Origin: SW10 sp965657795
GTDB lineage: Bacteria; Verrucomicrobiota; Verrucomicrobiia; Verrucomicrobiales; Akkermansiaceae
Direction of reading: 5' to 3'
Assembly (NCBI GenBank): GCA_965657795.1
Contig: CBFHQJ010000018.1
Coordinates: 1-59,861, forward strand
DNA: 59,861 bases
This document shows, one piece after another, positions 43,501-51,977 of this stretch. Each line of letters begins with the position of its first letter. Position 1 is the stretch's first letter. A program made the translations under genes and the position numbers. The notes below the pieces were generated by a model that saw only the letters and a program-made list of their open reading frames with translations, was not told the DNA's origin and did not search any database.

Positions 43501-46500
43501 TTCCAGCCTCAGTGACGACGCGGAGATTCTCGCCCTCAAATTTCGTCAAAGTGGCCGGTGCTTTCACGAGCAAGAACTTCTCGCCGGCCTTTCCGGTGAT
43601 CTGGATTTGGCCTTCCGATGACAACCGCCGATCTTTGATCTCCCAGGTTTCTTCTATGCAATCTCCGGCCTTGATCGCATCAACTTTCACGGTCTGACCT
43701 TGAGCGGAATGCGAGCCGAATGCAGTGAAGAGTCCGATCATCAGAAGCACGGTGACTGCCCCCTTGGGACCAGGCGATGGATCGGACCCAGGCTCTTCGT
43801 CTTCACCTTCTGCATCCATGTCATCATCCAATCCGGAGTCATCCGCCTCACGCGCAAAAAATTCTTTCCAAAGATCCAAACAACGGGTCACCCCAAGCCA
43901 CCATAGGATAAGAATCACGACTCCAAGGGCACCAAAGAACCAAGCGGCTCCACCGACTTGTGAAAGCGCTCCATAGGAAAACCCAAAGGCTGCGATTGCC
44001 AGAAGGAGTGCGCGCTGTGCTTTCCAATTAAAGGCCAAAACCACCATTACAAAGGAGAGGACAAGCACGAAGAGCCCAAGGTGGGAAACATTCAGCGACC
44101 CGCTTTCAACATGGGAAACGGTAATACCAAGAAGAGTTTCCGGGGCCTTGACGGGCGCATTGTATTCCAGGACTTCGGGCAGTGCGACGTATTGCTGGGA
44201 CCCTTGGTTCGCCAGATAGAATGCTCCGGCTGCCGCGAACAATACCAGAGCCGCCCCAATCATGGAAACCCCTGCCTTGATGCGCATGATCAGGCTCCCA
44301 AAAATCCAGGCAACAATCAGGATTGCGAAACTTGGAAGCGCCTTCTTTTCAATCCAATCAAAGCCATCTTCTTGCAAAAATGCGGTTGAGAGATTCAAAC
44401 CCGTAGCGAGTTCGGGCATCAACTGATAGCCGGTATCAGGAGTCACTTCCCAACGAGTCATCAACTGGGTGGTGTCATAAAGGATTGGTGTCAGAAGGCG
44501 GACCTTCCCGGCCGTTTCACCTCCATCTTTACTCGAATGAACGGTCACCCTTACCGGTAAATTCGGAGTCACCGAGTCGGGAAGCGGGACCAGAAAAAGA
44601 TCACCGGCAGCGCGCAGGGTCACCTGTTTCCCATCGACAGCAACGTCACGGATCTTGAGCCCTTCCGGAACGGCAAGCTTGAGCTCCTGACCATTGCGGG
44701 TCCGAACATCGAAATGAGAAACCGTCACCACGCCGCCATCGCGGGCAATGCGGCTTTCGATCTCGGCATACTCGACGACCTGACGAGCGGTTTCGCCACG
44801 GGTAAATCCTTTCACTTTGGCTTCCAGGGCGAAGGGTCGTGTTTGATATTGCCACGCCTTCAGGGTCGGAGCGTTGGACATTAATTGATACTCAGCTGGC
44901 AGTTCCAGGGGATCGAGTTGCTGAACCTCTTTGTCTCGTTTGGTTTCGGTCAATTCAACCTGCCCCGGGCTCACCACTTGGATAAAACCACGCTCCGCTT
45001 GCACCTCCTTCGCGGTCACGCCACCAAGAGCGATGGCGTCTTTTGCATCCTGCTCGTAGGTCACGAGCAATTGATAGGCGCCCATTACCGGACGATGAAG
45101 CGGGACAATCAAGACGCCCTCGGTGTTCCGATAGTCCCGAATGTCCTGGCCATCGACTCCAAGATTTTCGACTCCTGCCGGCACCGTCAGCTTCCACTCG
45201 CTGACCGGAGCTCCGGTGACGAAATAGTTCAGCAAGACCGAAACGTAAGCGGTCTCCTCCTGAAGTGAGTAGAAGTGATAACAATCGGCCTGCACGTTCT
45301 GACTCAAAGCGACCACCTTCATCTGCGCGCCCCATTTTTCTGAACGAATTCGGAAGGCTTGTTGCAGATTTGGCCCACGTTTCAGAAGTCGGGCCAAGGG
45401 CATCTCCGCAAGGCCCTCAACCTTTTCCGGATTCACCCGGAATCCAGGAGTCGCACTGACCCCAAGTTCGCCACTCACAACGGTGCTCCCTGGATACGAG
45501 AATGATGGCAACACCCAAACCCCGGCCTTGGCTGGTTCGTTCTTCTCAAAGTGAACATTCACCAATCTCCGTCCGGAAACCTCTTTCCCGAAAATGACCT
45601 TGAGACGACCCATTCCATTTTCCGGTTGACTGACAACATAATCGGCAACGTCCGCGCCGGTCAGGGAAACCACCGAGTAATCGGCAGGAGCAAAGAATTC
45701 CCATTCGCGGATTCCGGCTTCCCGGATTTCCAGTTCCAAATCTGCACGAAGAACGCGGTCGGTCTCGGTGAGCTCGTAAGCAAGATTTTGGGAAACATTG
45801 ATTTCTGGTTTCACGCGCTCGGCGGAAACTGAAAAGGATCGATTGGCGGCGGGATAGCGATAGTGGAATACCTGACGAATGGTCTCCGGAAGTCTGACCG
45901 ATTCAGGGTATTGATCGGGAGAAAGCTGGGTCAGGCCGGTTGGGTTCATCACCTCGATTCGAACAGCTCCGCGGTTGTAAATACGGAAATGTCCGGAGTG
46001 TCGCACCGCTCCGGCCGGAGTCAGACGCAGTGGCTCGGTCTTCACCGGAAGAGCGTCAACGGCCGATTGCGAACGGATCACAAAGGAAGCTTCCTTGGAG
46101 ACAGGACGACTCAGAACAATTTCAAGGATGCGCTTCCCGGTCACCTGCCAACTCAGGACGTACTCACCTTCTACCGCGAGAACCTCGCCCGCCCCGGCAA
46201 GTTGGACGTTTAACGCCCGGAGAGATCCTTGCAGAGTCTTGACCGTCAGTGAAGTCACCTGTCGCAGCAGACCCGCGCCTACTGAAATCTCACCCATGGC
46301 CTCGCTTGTGAAAAACAACTTTCCATCATTCGCCTTGCGCTCCGGCTGCCACGCAAAGTGGCACTGCCCGGTCGCCGGGAGGAAAGCGGCATGCCCCTCT
46401 GCGTTTGCAATCGGGCTCACAGGCAAACCTGCATCAAACATCGCCGTCGAAGCGATGCCCTTCAACTTGATCGGGACCACTGCTCCGCTCGGCACTGCGA

Positions 46501-47455
46501 AATCGATTTTTTTCCAATCACCAGCCGTCTGCACGGGCGTCACAAAAGCAAGGTCGACCGGATAAACACCCGGCTTCTGAAACTCCATTTGATACCCATT
46601 GGACGACAACTTCAATCGATAGTCAGCCGTTGCGACCGCCTCAATCGGCGCGGCGCGTCCGCGAAGAACGGTTAATGAGATTGGCTCCTTGCTCGTAACA
46701 TGGGCCGTGCCGATCAACCGAAAGGAGGCCGAACCTTCATTTGAAATCACATCACCAACGAGCTGGATATTTTGAAGTTCCACCGGCGCGGGTTGAGCAG
46801 CGGAAAGATTGATGCCAGCTGAAATCACCGAGCGACCGGCAGCGGAAAGTTGATCGACGCCGCCATCGCTCTTGAGCGTCACAAGACCTTCGGCCTTCAA
46901 AAGCTGATGACTTAGACCTTCGGCAGAAGACAAAGCATATGAGGCCGAAAACCCGCTCGCTCCCGCAGGCCCAAAGGTCGAGATCCCATAGGATCCGGGA
47001 ACCTCAATCGAACTTCTTTTGAACTGCACCACGAATCCCAGATTCTTCGTCTTGGGATCCTTCGGAATGAAATCAAGGAAACGTAGTTTTCCTTCCTGCC
47101 GCAACGACCAGCTTTTCAATTGCTCACCCGTCACCGAAGTGATGGGCGAATCTCCGAGGACCTCAACCGACAGACGCTCAGCGCTCCCTTGCATCACCTC
47201 AAATTTCAGCTCAGTCGTCTCAGTGAGCTCCTCGCTTGAGAACTTCGCTGAAGAATTCACCTTGGTGACATAAAACAACTTCGGCTTGGGTACAGGAGCC
47301 GGTGCTTCGATCACGATCCGGTGATCCACCTTGTCAGATTTGACCTCAGCCTTCTCAACCTTCGGAGATGGTTCTTCAGGTGTTTCAGGAAGAACAGTGT
47401 CCTGAGCGGTCAGCCATGAACTTAGAATGAGAGTGAGAGCGGAATGGATTTTCAT
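40547..47455 (-). CDS. Giant multi-repeat envelope protein, function unknown
   Basis: A signal peptide (MKIHSALTLILSSWLTAQD) starts a protein of 2302 residues. I see about nine copies of a beta-rich module of 55-65 residues of the form x-L-x-L-x-x-P-x-G-x-x-V-x-x-V ... V-x-F-E, starting near residues 93, 413, 582, 752, 922, 1445, 1619, 1789 and 1967. About five or more transmembrane helices lie at roughly 1037-1195 (for example SFAILIVAWIFGSLIMRI). An acidic linker follows at 1202-1229. Then comes a signal-peptide-like segment (MIGLFTAFGSHSAQGQ, near 1240), a second run of repeats, and a final C-terminal membrane helix at about 2278-2296. The buried signal-like segment suggests a fusion of two proteins. 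It is third in an operon with an ECF sigma factor and a VWA/STN anti-sigma candidate. Confidence 0.85.
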   Translation of the reverse strand: MKIHSALTLILSSWLTAQDTVLPETPEEPSPKVEKAEVKSDKVDHRIVIEAPAPVPKPKLFYVTKVNSSAKFSSEELTETTELKFEVMQGSAERLSVEVLGDSPITSVTGEQLKSWSLRQEGKLRFLDFIPKDPKTKNLGFVVQFKRSSIEVPGSYGISTFGPAGASGFSASYALSSAEGLSHQLLKAEGLVTLKSDGGVDQLSAAGRSVISAGINLSAAQPAPVELQNIQLVGDVISNEGSASFRLIGTAHVTSKEPISLTVLRGRAAPIEAVATADYRLKLSSNGYQMEFQKPGVYPVDLAFVTPVQTAGDWKKIDFAVPSGAVVPIKLKGIASTAMFDAGLPVSPIANAEGHAAFLPATGQCHFAWQPERKANDGKLFFTSEAMGEISVGAGLLRQVTSLTVKTLQGSLRALNVQLAGAGEVLAVEGEYVLSWQVTGKRILEIVLSRPVSKEASFVIRSQSAVDALPVKTEPLRLTPAGAVRHSGHFRIYNRGAVRIEVMNPTGLTQLSPDQYPESVRLPETIRQVFHYRYPAANRSFSVSAERVKPEINVSQNLAYELTETDRVLRADLELEIREAGIREWEFFAPADYSVVSLTGADVADYVVSQPENGMGRLKVIFGKEVSGRRLVNVHFEKNEPAKAGVWVLPSFSYPGSTVVSGELGVSATPGFRVNPEKVEGLAEMPLARLLKRGPNLQQAFRIRSEKWGAQMKVVALSQNVQADCYHFYSLQEETAYVSVLLNYFVTGAPVSEWKLTVPAGVENLGVDGQDIRDYRNTEGVLIVPLHRPVMGAYQLLVTYEQDAKDAIALGGVTAKEVQAERGFIQVVSPGQVELTETKRDKEVQQLDPLELPAEYQLMSNAPTLKAWQYQTRPFALEAKVKGFTRGETARQVVEYAEIESRIARDGGVVTVSHFDVRTRNGQELKLAVPEGLKIRDVAVDGKQVTLRAAGDLFLVPLPDSVTPNLPVRVTVHSSKDGGETAGKVRLLTPILYDTTQLMTRWEVTPDTGYQLMPELATGLNLSTAFLQEDGFDWIEKKALPSFAILIVAWIFGSLIMRIKAGVSMIGAALVLFAAAGAFYLANQGSQQYVALPEVLEYNAPVKAPETLLGITVSHVESGSLNVSHLGLFVLVLSFVMVVLAFNWKAQRALLLAIAAFGFSYGALSQVGGAAWFFGALGVVILILWWLGVTRCLDLWKEFFAREADDSGLDDDMDAEGEDEEPGSDPSPGPKGAVTVLLMIGLFTAFGSHSAQGQTVKVDAIKAGDCIEETWEIKDRRLSSEGQIQITGKAGEKFLLVKAPATLTKFEGENLRVVTEAGSYLVIPTTEGSFKATFSYQAPAGLVTKGVPVLTGLAAVRKLSISYEASGWSIDSSSAVRTKALEGKGSSARLWLAPEGNARVILSPKARDVAAEASRFFAEVDDLFVPGPGVVDGRHRVKIRPAQGQVKQLVLTVPEGFTVSDVRSKLIGPWRFDPSRRLLTVELAPFQSRPFYIDVETQRALAELPVEVSVSPMRVQGAAGEVGMLALAFGKEAQLDRDEAKGLSPVNLADFSSSLIPRDRAGKALASLQKVYRYSKAAASLKLKVAPVSPEVRVDSKQRLSFGEERTVLAVELSAAITRAGVFRLSFPMPKGFEVESLTGAALNHWVEVEDKGSRSVVMNLNGKTIGTQEFSLVLTSATPALPVKKWSVPKVALIEANRQSGQLVIVPGRGIQLRVAARKDLSALDPRSVGGSQPGSLAFRLLQKSWELSLAVDQLEPSLAAQVLNDVELREGRSRSRVDLLLQVDNSSIKELEVLLPGLSEVDARTVRASGGEVRDIVNIEEDRWQIRFKRRVIGSVPLRIEFEQTEASSIVNTVRVVPARQQESYLALRPGARLRLEPVKASDWDLVDWAVLPKALFQLDRSGAPAAFLRSTQNSGGVTVSLSRHSVVAASKMRVKSGSLLTVLSPEGELMNQAELGIETLQRGSLKLTLPDRSRLFGVLVNEESVLVVQDGDSYRFQVTGDTAGNNENFARVRFTYSTSLGGLNVKDLKLQAFKIGEPLENVSWKISLPEGYVFADSNGDLDYEETNSHGELSRKEYRNLVNSRYREKEQISLGRLNQASKFFKSGDQINGNIALGQVYDQQNLDAASNEDVRVKMENVAKQNAIIGLNTRLQRLYMDNEFEAAVPQGQNDQIQAATRANPVFTNGTLNVGQDDFQNIIRGNNAEVNRVHKTIANKWVRNQRIAEPVGQMIDPVIPAHGDALVFTRMIQVDGEEALELDLELEISESEGSWDGRILIFALILVCLVFGWRLSRQGASAS

Positions 47456-47464
47456 GAGATTAGG

Positions 47465-47488
47465 TGGAGTGACGCTCTCCAGAGCGTC
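47465..47488 (-). repeat. Palindromic intergenic repeat, copy D (core only)
   Basis: GACGCTCTGGAGAGCGTC followed by ACTCC on the minus strand is identical over 23 bases to the core of copy C. The outer arms seen in copies A and C are absent. It lies in the gap between the giant-protein and anti-sigma-like genes. Confidence 0.65.
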
Positions 47489-47523
47489 AATATTTGCAGA
47501 GCTTTGTTGAGTTCAGTTGAGGC

Positions 47524-50500
47524 TTAGTCACCAGCCTGCTGAAGCATATTTTGTAATTCGTTAAAGCGAGTTTGGCTTGCGAAGCTTGGCTTCAAAAGTT
47601 GGGCCTCCTGGCGGAGTTTTTTGAGTTCGACACGGTCACCCACCGGGCTTCCTTTAAGCTTCTCAGCGAAGAGCGCAGCCACACTGGCAAGCCGCAACCT
47701 GGGATCTGCCTTTGAGAAAAACTCAGCTTCTTCCTGATAAGGAATCGACCAGGTCCGCTCGACCATTTGCCTGCTTGCCGTGTCGAAGAACCGAACAGAC
47801 ACCGTTCCAATATCTCCGCGGCCTTCCGGCATCGGTTCGAAGTGATAAAGAGCCACGCCACTCTCCTCGGCTGCCATTTCAGCGGCATCAACCGAGTCGT
47901 TCCGGAAGTCTTCCTTCTTGAGCTTGTGCTTTTCAAAACCATAAAGCTTGAAGGTCGAAACCCGCTCGGGGTTGAAGAGAACCTGCACCTTCACGTTCTT
48001 GGCGGCCGGGCGCAGCGCTCCGGCAATCTGTCGGGCGAAACCATCATCGGCATCCTCGGGGCGATCCAGGAAGTAGTAACGTCCATCTCCTTGCTTGGTC
48101 AGGGAGCTAAGGACATCATCGTTGAGTCCGTCCGCGCCCACTCCGCAGGCATCGAAGGCAATGTTAGCACGACGCATCGACTCGACCTGGCTGGCGAGAT
48201 TCTTCGGCTTGGCATCACCCAAATTAGCGGCTCCATCGGTCAGCAAAATAATGCGATTTTGTGCGCCTTTCAAAAACTGCTGCTTGGCCAATTGCAGGCC
48301 AGTCGAGAGAGCCTCCTCAAGATTGGTCCCGCCTTCAGTCAAAGGGTTGGCGACAAACGCAGCAAGCTTAGCGACTTCATTCCCCTTCACTCTCTCGGCC
48401 AAAAGGCGCGGAGTCCGGGCAAACCCTACCAGCGTTACCTCATCGTTCGGATTCAGTTGCGCGGCAAGCAAGGCGAAGGCTCGTTGCACACTCTCGGCAC
48501 GGTCGGCCCGTTCCATCGATCCACTTTGATCGAGCAAGATGGTGAGCCGAAGAGGCGTCGCGGCGTTGCGTCCGAGCGAAGCCGTGCTCATGGAAACCCT
48601 CATAAGATTCCGCTGCTGCATGAAGGGATGAGATCCTTGCTCGATCTCACAGGAAATCTTCTCGGCTTGCGTCGGCTTGAGGTCGTCATAGCTAAGCGCG
48701 TTCACAAATTCCTCAGGCCGTAACTTCGAAGCATCGGGCCAGTTCCCTTGGCTCAAGGCCGCCTTCGCAAGTTTGAAGGAAACGTCACTGACATTGAGGG
48801 AGAAGGTCGAATCAGTTTTCTCCTTTGTTGCGGTTTCGAACCCCTTGATGGCATCCTTTTTCTGGCGATTTGGGTCTGGAAAGAAGACAACCCTTCCGCC
48901 TTCGACCCTTACCTTGCATCCAGCTTGGCGTGCGATTTCTTTGACAGCGACTCTCAGAGGGACATTTTTCAAGGTAAGTTGCCCCACCAAAGCTTGTTGA
49001 TCGACACCCTCCTCGACGCGCACCTCAAAACCTTTTTCCGCTTCCTCCGAGATGTTATCCCATTCAATAGATCGCAATTTGATGAACTCGACGGCTTCCT
49101 CAACTGTCGCTTGTTTGGCCTGAAATTCAGGAATGATGATCTGATGTAACTTCGCAACGGTAACTCCGTTTCCATCACCGGTTGCTCCGGTGAAAACATC
49201 AGTGGTATCTTCCCGACCAAATCGAACCGCAAACTCGTCTACAATTGAAGACGTCCCTGTAGCCTCACTGATCCTATCAAGAATCACGCCCAAAGGCGCA
49301 TCTTTCATTTCAATTTTAGGCAGCTTACGACTTAGGAGGTTGGCATCATCAACAACCAAATTAATCCCCTTCTGGGATTCATCAACCGTAGTATTGTCCA
49401 GCTCAACCGATCGCTGGCGAAGCGTTTCAAGAGCTTCTCCAACTGTCGCGTTGTTGAAATTCACGTCAGGGAGAATAATCTGATTGAGCTTAGAGATGAC
49501 TGATCGCTCTCGATCAGCCGAAGCATCGATAGAGGGTGATGAAAGCTGCTCTGAAGATCCAGCCCGCTCCCCCACTTCTTCGTTTCCGAACAGGAAATTT
49601 TCAGACTCAATCATTTTGTCTTCATCATCGAAACCAGGAGCGTCCTGCAAATCAGCCGGAAGGATTCCATCGCCATCAACGTCCGCATGTCTTCTTAATT
49701 TTCCCCTAACCAGCAGACCATCTGTTGGGGAAGTTAACATTCCGCCAATCATCGACTCTTCCACTTCTGGCTGGCCCTTTTCAACAGGAAGCAAGGCTCC
49801 ATTGGCAACCTTGGGCTTCCCGGAACGTCCAGCTGGGTTCTGCCCATCACTGGCAGCAATAATTCCATCAACACCAAGACTTTCCACTTCAATTGGTTTC
49901 CCGGCTTGTCCCGGGCTTACCGCTCCATTCGCCGAAACAGACTTCTCATCGGAAGGGGTCGGTGTCGGCTCGGACATCGTTGTAAAGCGAGCTTTCTTGT
50001 TCAACGAGCTCCGCAATTTATCCGAATTTTTCAAACCTGCCTGCCGACCTCGGGCCTCTCCGCCCCGGGCCTCCTTGTCTTTCAAATCCAGAATCGCGGA
50101 TCCTGAGACGACGGTTGATTTCTTTTTGCTGCGAGGGGCGGTCGTTAAAGCTTCAGCGGCTTCGGACTCCGCAGCCGGAGCACTGAAAGGATCTGGCTCT
50201 GACAAGGATCCACGCCCGTTGTGGTCTGCTGACTCGAGACCCCATGAGGACTCTTCAACTTTGAGATCCAAATTGTCCACGGCTTTGCCTGGTTCCACCG
50301 ACTCAGTAACTAATCCAATTCCACCCGCGACCACCCCACCGCTACTCAAGCCCTCATTGTCGACGATTCCGAATCCATCTCCAAAATCAGATGCCGGATC
50401 TGGGATCTCGGGAACCTTAATTGCAGCAGTAGAGGTGGAATTTGAGGCAACCATTCCCCTTTTTGCTGGAGACGCAGGCTTGGGGGCAGATGGCGATGCT

Positions 50501-51258
50501 GTGGGCTGCCCGGTGACTCCGCTCCGAAATTTCTCAAACCGAGCTTCGGCCTTTTCCTCCAAATTACCCACAATCTTTGGTTCGACCGGAGAGATAGCAA
50601 GAGCGTCATTCAAATCGGCCAGTGCTTCTGAAACCTCACCTTTCTTGCTACGTTCTTCTGATATGAAACGATCCCAAGTTTCAGGAGTGTCCTTGGAATA
50701 GTTCCATTTTTCCAAATCCTTTCCATCTGACTTCCACTCGAATGATAGGGTTTCCTCATCCATTGCTTGAGTGACAGAATTGGATCCACCGACAAGATCT
50801 ATTCCTTTTGAGTCCATCTGCTGTCCTTCAGAAGTCGAGTAAGCCATCATCGGAGCCCCTTTCTTCATCGACCCCATCGGCCGGGTTAGGCCCAAAATCA
50901 CCAGAGTGAGGACCAGGCAGGCTGCACAGGTATAAATCAACCGGCGCTGGGCGATTCTTGAAATTCGTTTGCGGCGGGCCTCGACCATCTCGTCGCGCTT
51001 CCGCTCCTCAATCTTGGCCTGAATCTTTCCCCGCATGTCCTCCGATAGCTTCCATTCCGAATCGTCCTGCTCTCGATGAGCCTCTCCAACGACTCCATGA
51101 ATTTTTTCGAGACCTGTCCGAAAGGTATTAAGTTCAGGCTTCTCCGCCATCAGTCGCTCCAGTTCCTCTGCCTCAAAAGCCGAGGCTTCCCCAAGAACCA
51201 GAGCCACAATACGAGCTTCCAGCTCGGGCTCGATGAAGGTTTGAAGATCGTCGTTCAT
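47524..51258 (-). CDS. VWA-domain membrane protein with anti-sigma-like N-terminus and twin STN-like repeats
   Basis: An N-terminal cytoplasmic part (residues 1-105, helical, with EARIVALVLGEASAFEAEEL) resembles anti-sigma factors without a HxxxCxxC zinc motif. One membrane helix follows (about 107-125, YTCAACLVLTLVILGL). A long Ser/Pro/Gly-rich linker runs to about 580. Two related segments near 585-690 and 700-795 share KLxQIIxPxxxxxxATVxEA and resemble STN/secretin N-domains. Then comes a YfbK-type VWA region with MIDAS residues in DQSGSM (about 906), GGTN (about 976) and LTDGAANLGD (about 1007). At 1244 residues it has all the parts of a membrane-spanning signal protein. It starts 12 bp after the ECF sigma gene ends, which makes it the likely anti-sigma factor, unproven. 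Confidence 0.85.
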   Translation of the reverse strand: MNDDLQTFIEPELEARIVALVLGEASAFEAEELERLMAEKPELNTFRTGLEKIHGVVGEAHREQDDSEWKLSEDMRGKIQAKIEERKRDEMVEARRKRISRIAQRRLIYTCAACLVLTLVILGLTRPMGSMKKGAPMMAYSTSEGQQMDSKGIDLVGGSNSVTQAMDEETLSFEWKSDGKDLEKWNYSKDTPETWDRFISEERSKKGEVSEALADLNDALAISPVEPKIVGNLEEKAEARFEKFRSGVTGQPTASPSAPKPASPAKRGMVASNSTSTAAIKVPEIPDPASDFGDGFGIVDNEGLSSGGVVAGGIGLVTESVEPGKAVDNLDLKVEESSWGLESADHNGRGSLSEPDPFSAPAAESEAAEALTTAPRSKKKSTVVSGSAILDLKDKEARGGEARGRQAGLKNSDKLRSSLNKKARFTTMSEPTPTPSDEKSVSANGAVSPGQAGKPIEVESLGVDGIIAASDGQNPAGRSGKPKVANGALLPVEKGQPEVEESMIGGMLTSPTDGLLVRGKLRRHADVDGDGILPADLQDAPGFDDEDKMIESENFLFGNEEVGERAGSSEQLSSPSIDASADRERSVISKLNQIILPDVNFNNATVGEALETLRQRSVELDNTTVDESQKGINLVVDDANLLSRKLPKIEMKDAPLGVILDRISEATGTSSIVDEFAVRFGREDTTDVFTGATGDGNGVTVAKLHQIIIPEFQAKQATVEEAVEFIKLRSIEWDNISEEAEKGFEVRVEEGVDQQALVGQLTLKNVPLRVAVKEIARQAGCKVRVEGGRVVFFPDPNRQKKDAIKGFETATKEKTDSTFSLNVSDVSFKLAKAALSQGNWPDASKLRPEEFVNALSYDDLKPTQAEKISCEIEQGSHPFMQQRNLMRVSMSTASLGRNAATPLRLTILLDQSGSMERADRAESVQRAFALLAAQLNPNDEVTLVGFARTPRLLAERVKGNEVAKLAAFVANPLTEGGTNLEEALSTGLQLAKQQFLKGAQNRIILLTDGAANLGDAKPKNLASQVESMRRANIAFDACGVGADGLNDDVLSSLTKQGDGRYYFLDRPEDADDGFARQIAGALRPAAKNVKVQVLFNPERVSTFKLYGFEKHKLKKEDFRNDSVDAAEMAAEESGVALYHFEPMPEGRGDIGTVSVRFFDTASRQMVERTWSIPYQEEAEFFSKADPRLRLASVAALFAEKLKGSPVGDRVELKKLRQEAQLLKPSFASQTRFNELQNMLQQAGD

Positions 51259-51270
51259 ATCCGTGTGATG

Positions 51271-51840
51271 TTAAAAGTGGCTGATCCCGGACTTGCGGAG
51301 CCGCTCGCCGAGGTCTTTGAGTAAGTGGTGAAGTCGGTAACCGACATTGCCGACGCTCATATCGAGCTTGTCGGCAATTTCCTGATATTTGAGATCCTGG
51401 AAATATTTCATCCGGACCATGGACTGATCGCGCTCTTCCATTTCAGACACGAGCATTTGGATCATCCCAACTGCTTCGAGCCGTCCGAGTTCATCATCCG
51501 GTCGCTCGAGAGATGTTTCACGATCGCCCGGTGATTCGTCGAGCGTCTCGCGTTTGTTTTTTCGAAGAATGTTAAACGAAAAATTCCGCACACAGCGAAA
51601 GAGCCATACGCGGGGAATTTCCACCTCGTCCCAGTGTTCATGCAGCTTTAGGAAAGCGTCTTGCACGACTTCCTCGGCGAGTTCGCGTCGCCCCAACAGG
51701 CCAAAGGCATAGCGAAGCAGCGGACTTTCCTCATCGGAAAAGACTTCTTCGAGCGACCGCCGCGCCACCGGCGAGGTTCTTTTACCAGGCAGGCGCATGA
51801 TCGACGGCCGTGAGGCCTGCTGTGAACTTCCTTGGGACAC
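51271..51840 (-). CDS. ECF-type RNA polymerase sigma factor
   Basis: Sigma region 2 spans LLRYAFGLLGRRELAEEVVQDAFLKLHEHWDEV, then VWLFRCVRNFSFNILRK. Region 4 with its helix-turn-helix is SEMEERDQSMVRMKYFQDLKYQEIADKLDMSVGNVGYRLHHLLKDL. Length 189 from a GTG at 51840; an ATG at 51798 (175 residues) is also possible. It is first of three closely spaced minus-strand genes (12 bp to the anti-sigma candidate) and likely drives that operon. The gap upstream holds repeat copy C and an inverted repeat TGAGA/TCTCA (51860-51875). The family subtype is not assigned. Confidence 0.93.
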   Translation of the reverse strand: MSQGSSQQASRPSIMRLPGKRTSPVARRSLEEVFSDEESPLLRYAFGLLGRRELAEEVVQDAFLKLHEHWDEVEIPRVWLFRCVRNFSFNILRKNKRETLDESPGDRETSLERPDDELGRLEAVGMIQMLVSEMEERDQSMVRMKYFQDLKYQEIADKLDMSVGNVGYRLHHLLKDLGERLRKSGISHF

Positions 51841-51917
51841 GGATAAGCATTCTTTTCAATGAGACAGACATCTCAAGAAACGAATTATTGGAAATAAATG
51901 CAGTTTTTTTGAGAGAT

Positions 51918-51972
51918 GCTGTCTCCAATCTGCCTGCGCTGGTCCTGCTGACGCTCTGGAGAGCGTCACTCC
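51918..51972 (+). repeat. Palindromic intergenic repeat, copy C
   Basis: It runs GCTGTCTCCAATCTGCCTGC, then GCGCTGGTCCTGCTGACGCT, then GGAGAGCGTC with the core palindrome GACGCTCT/AGAGCGTC. It matches copy A over almost its whole length apart from the 13-base middle. It lies between the ECF sigma gene and the oxidoreductase gene. Confidence 0.7.
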
Positions 51973-51977
51973 CTGCT

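Noticed and set aside
47767..48723. A 318-codon plus-strand open frame
   Set aside because: Antisense to the VWA domain coding region; Leu/Arg-rich mirror sequence.
49484..50701. A 405-codon plus-strand open frame
   Set aside because: Antisense to the linker of the VWA protein, Ser/Pro-rich with no motif; explained by the opposite strand's composition.
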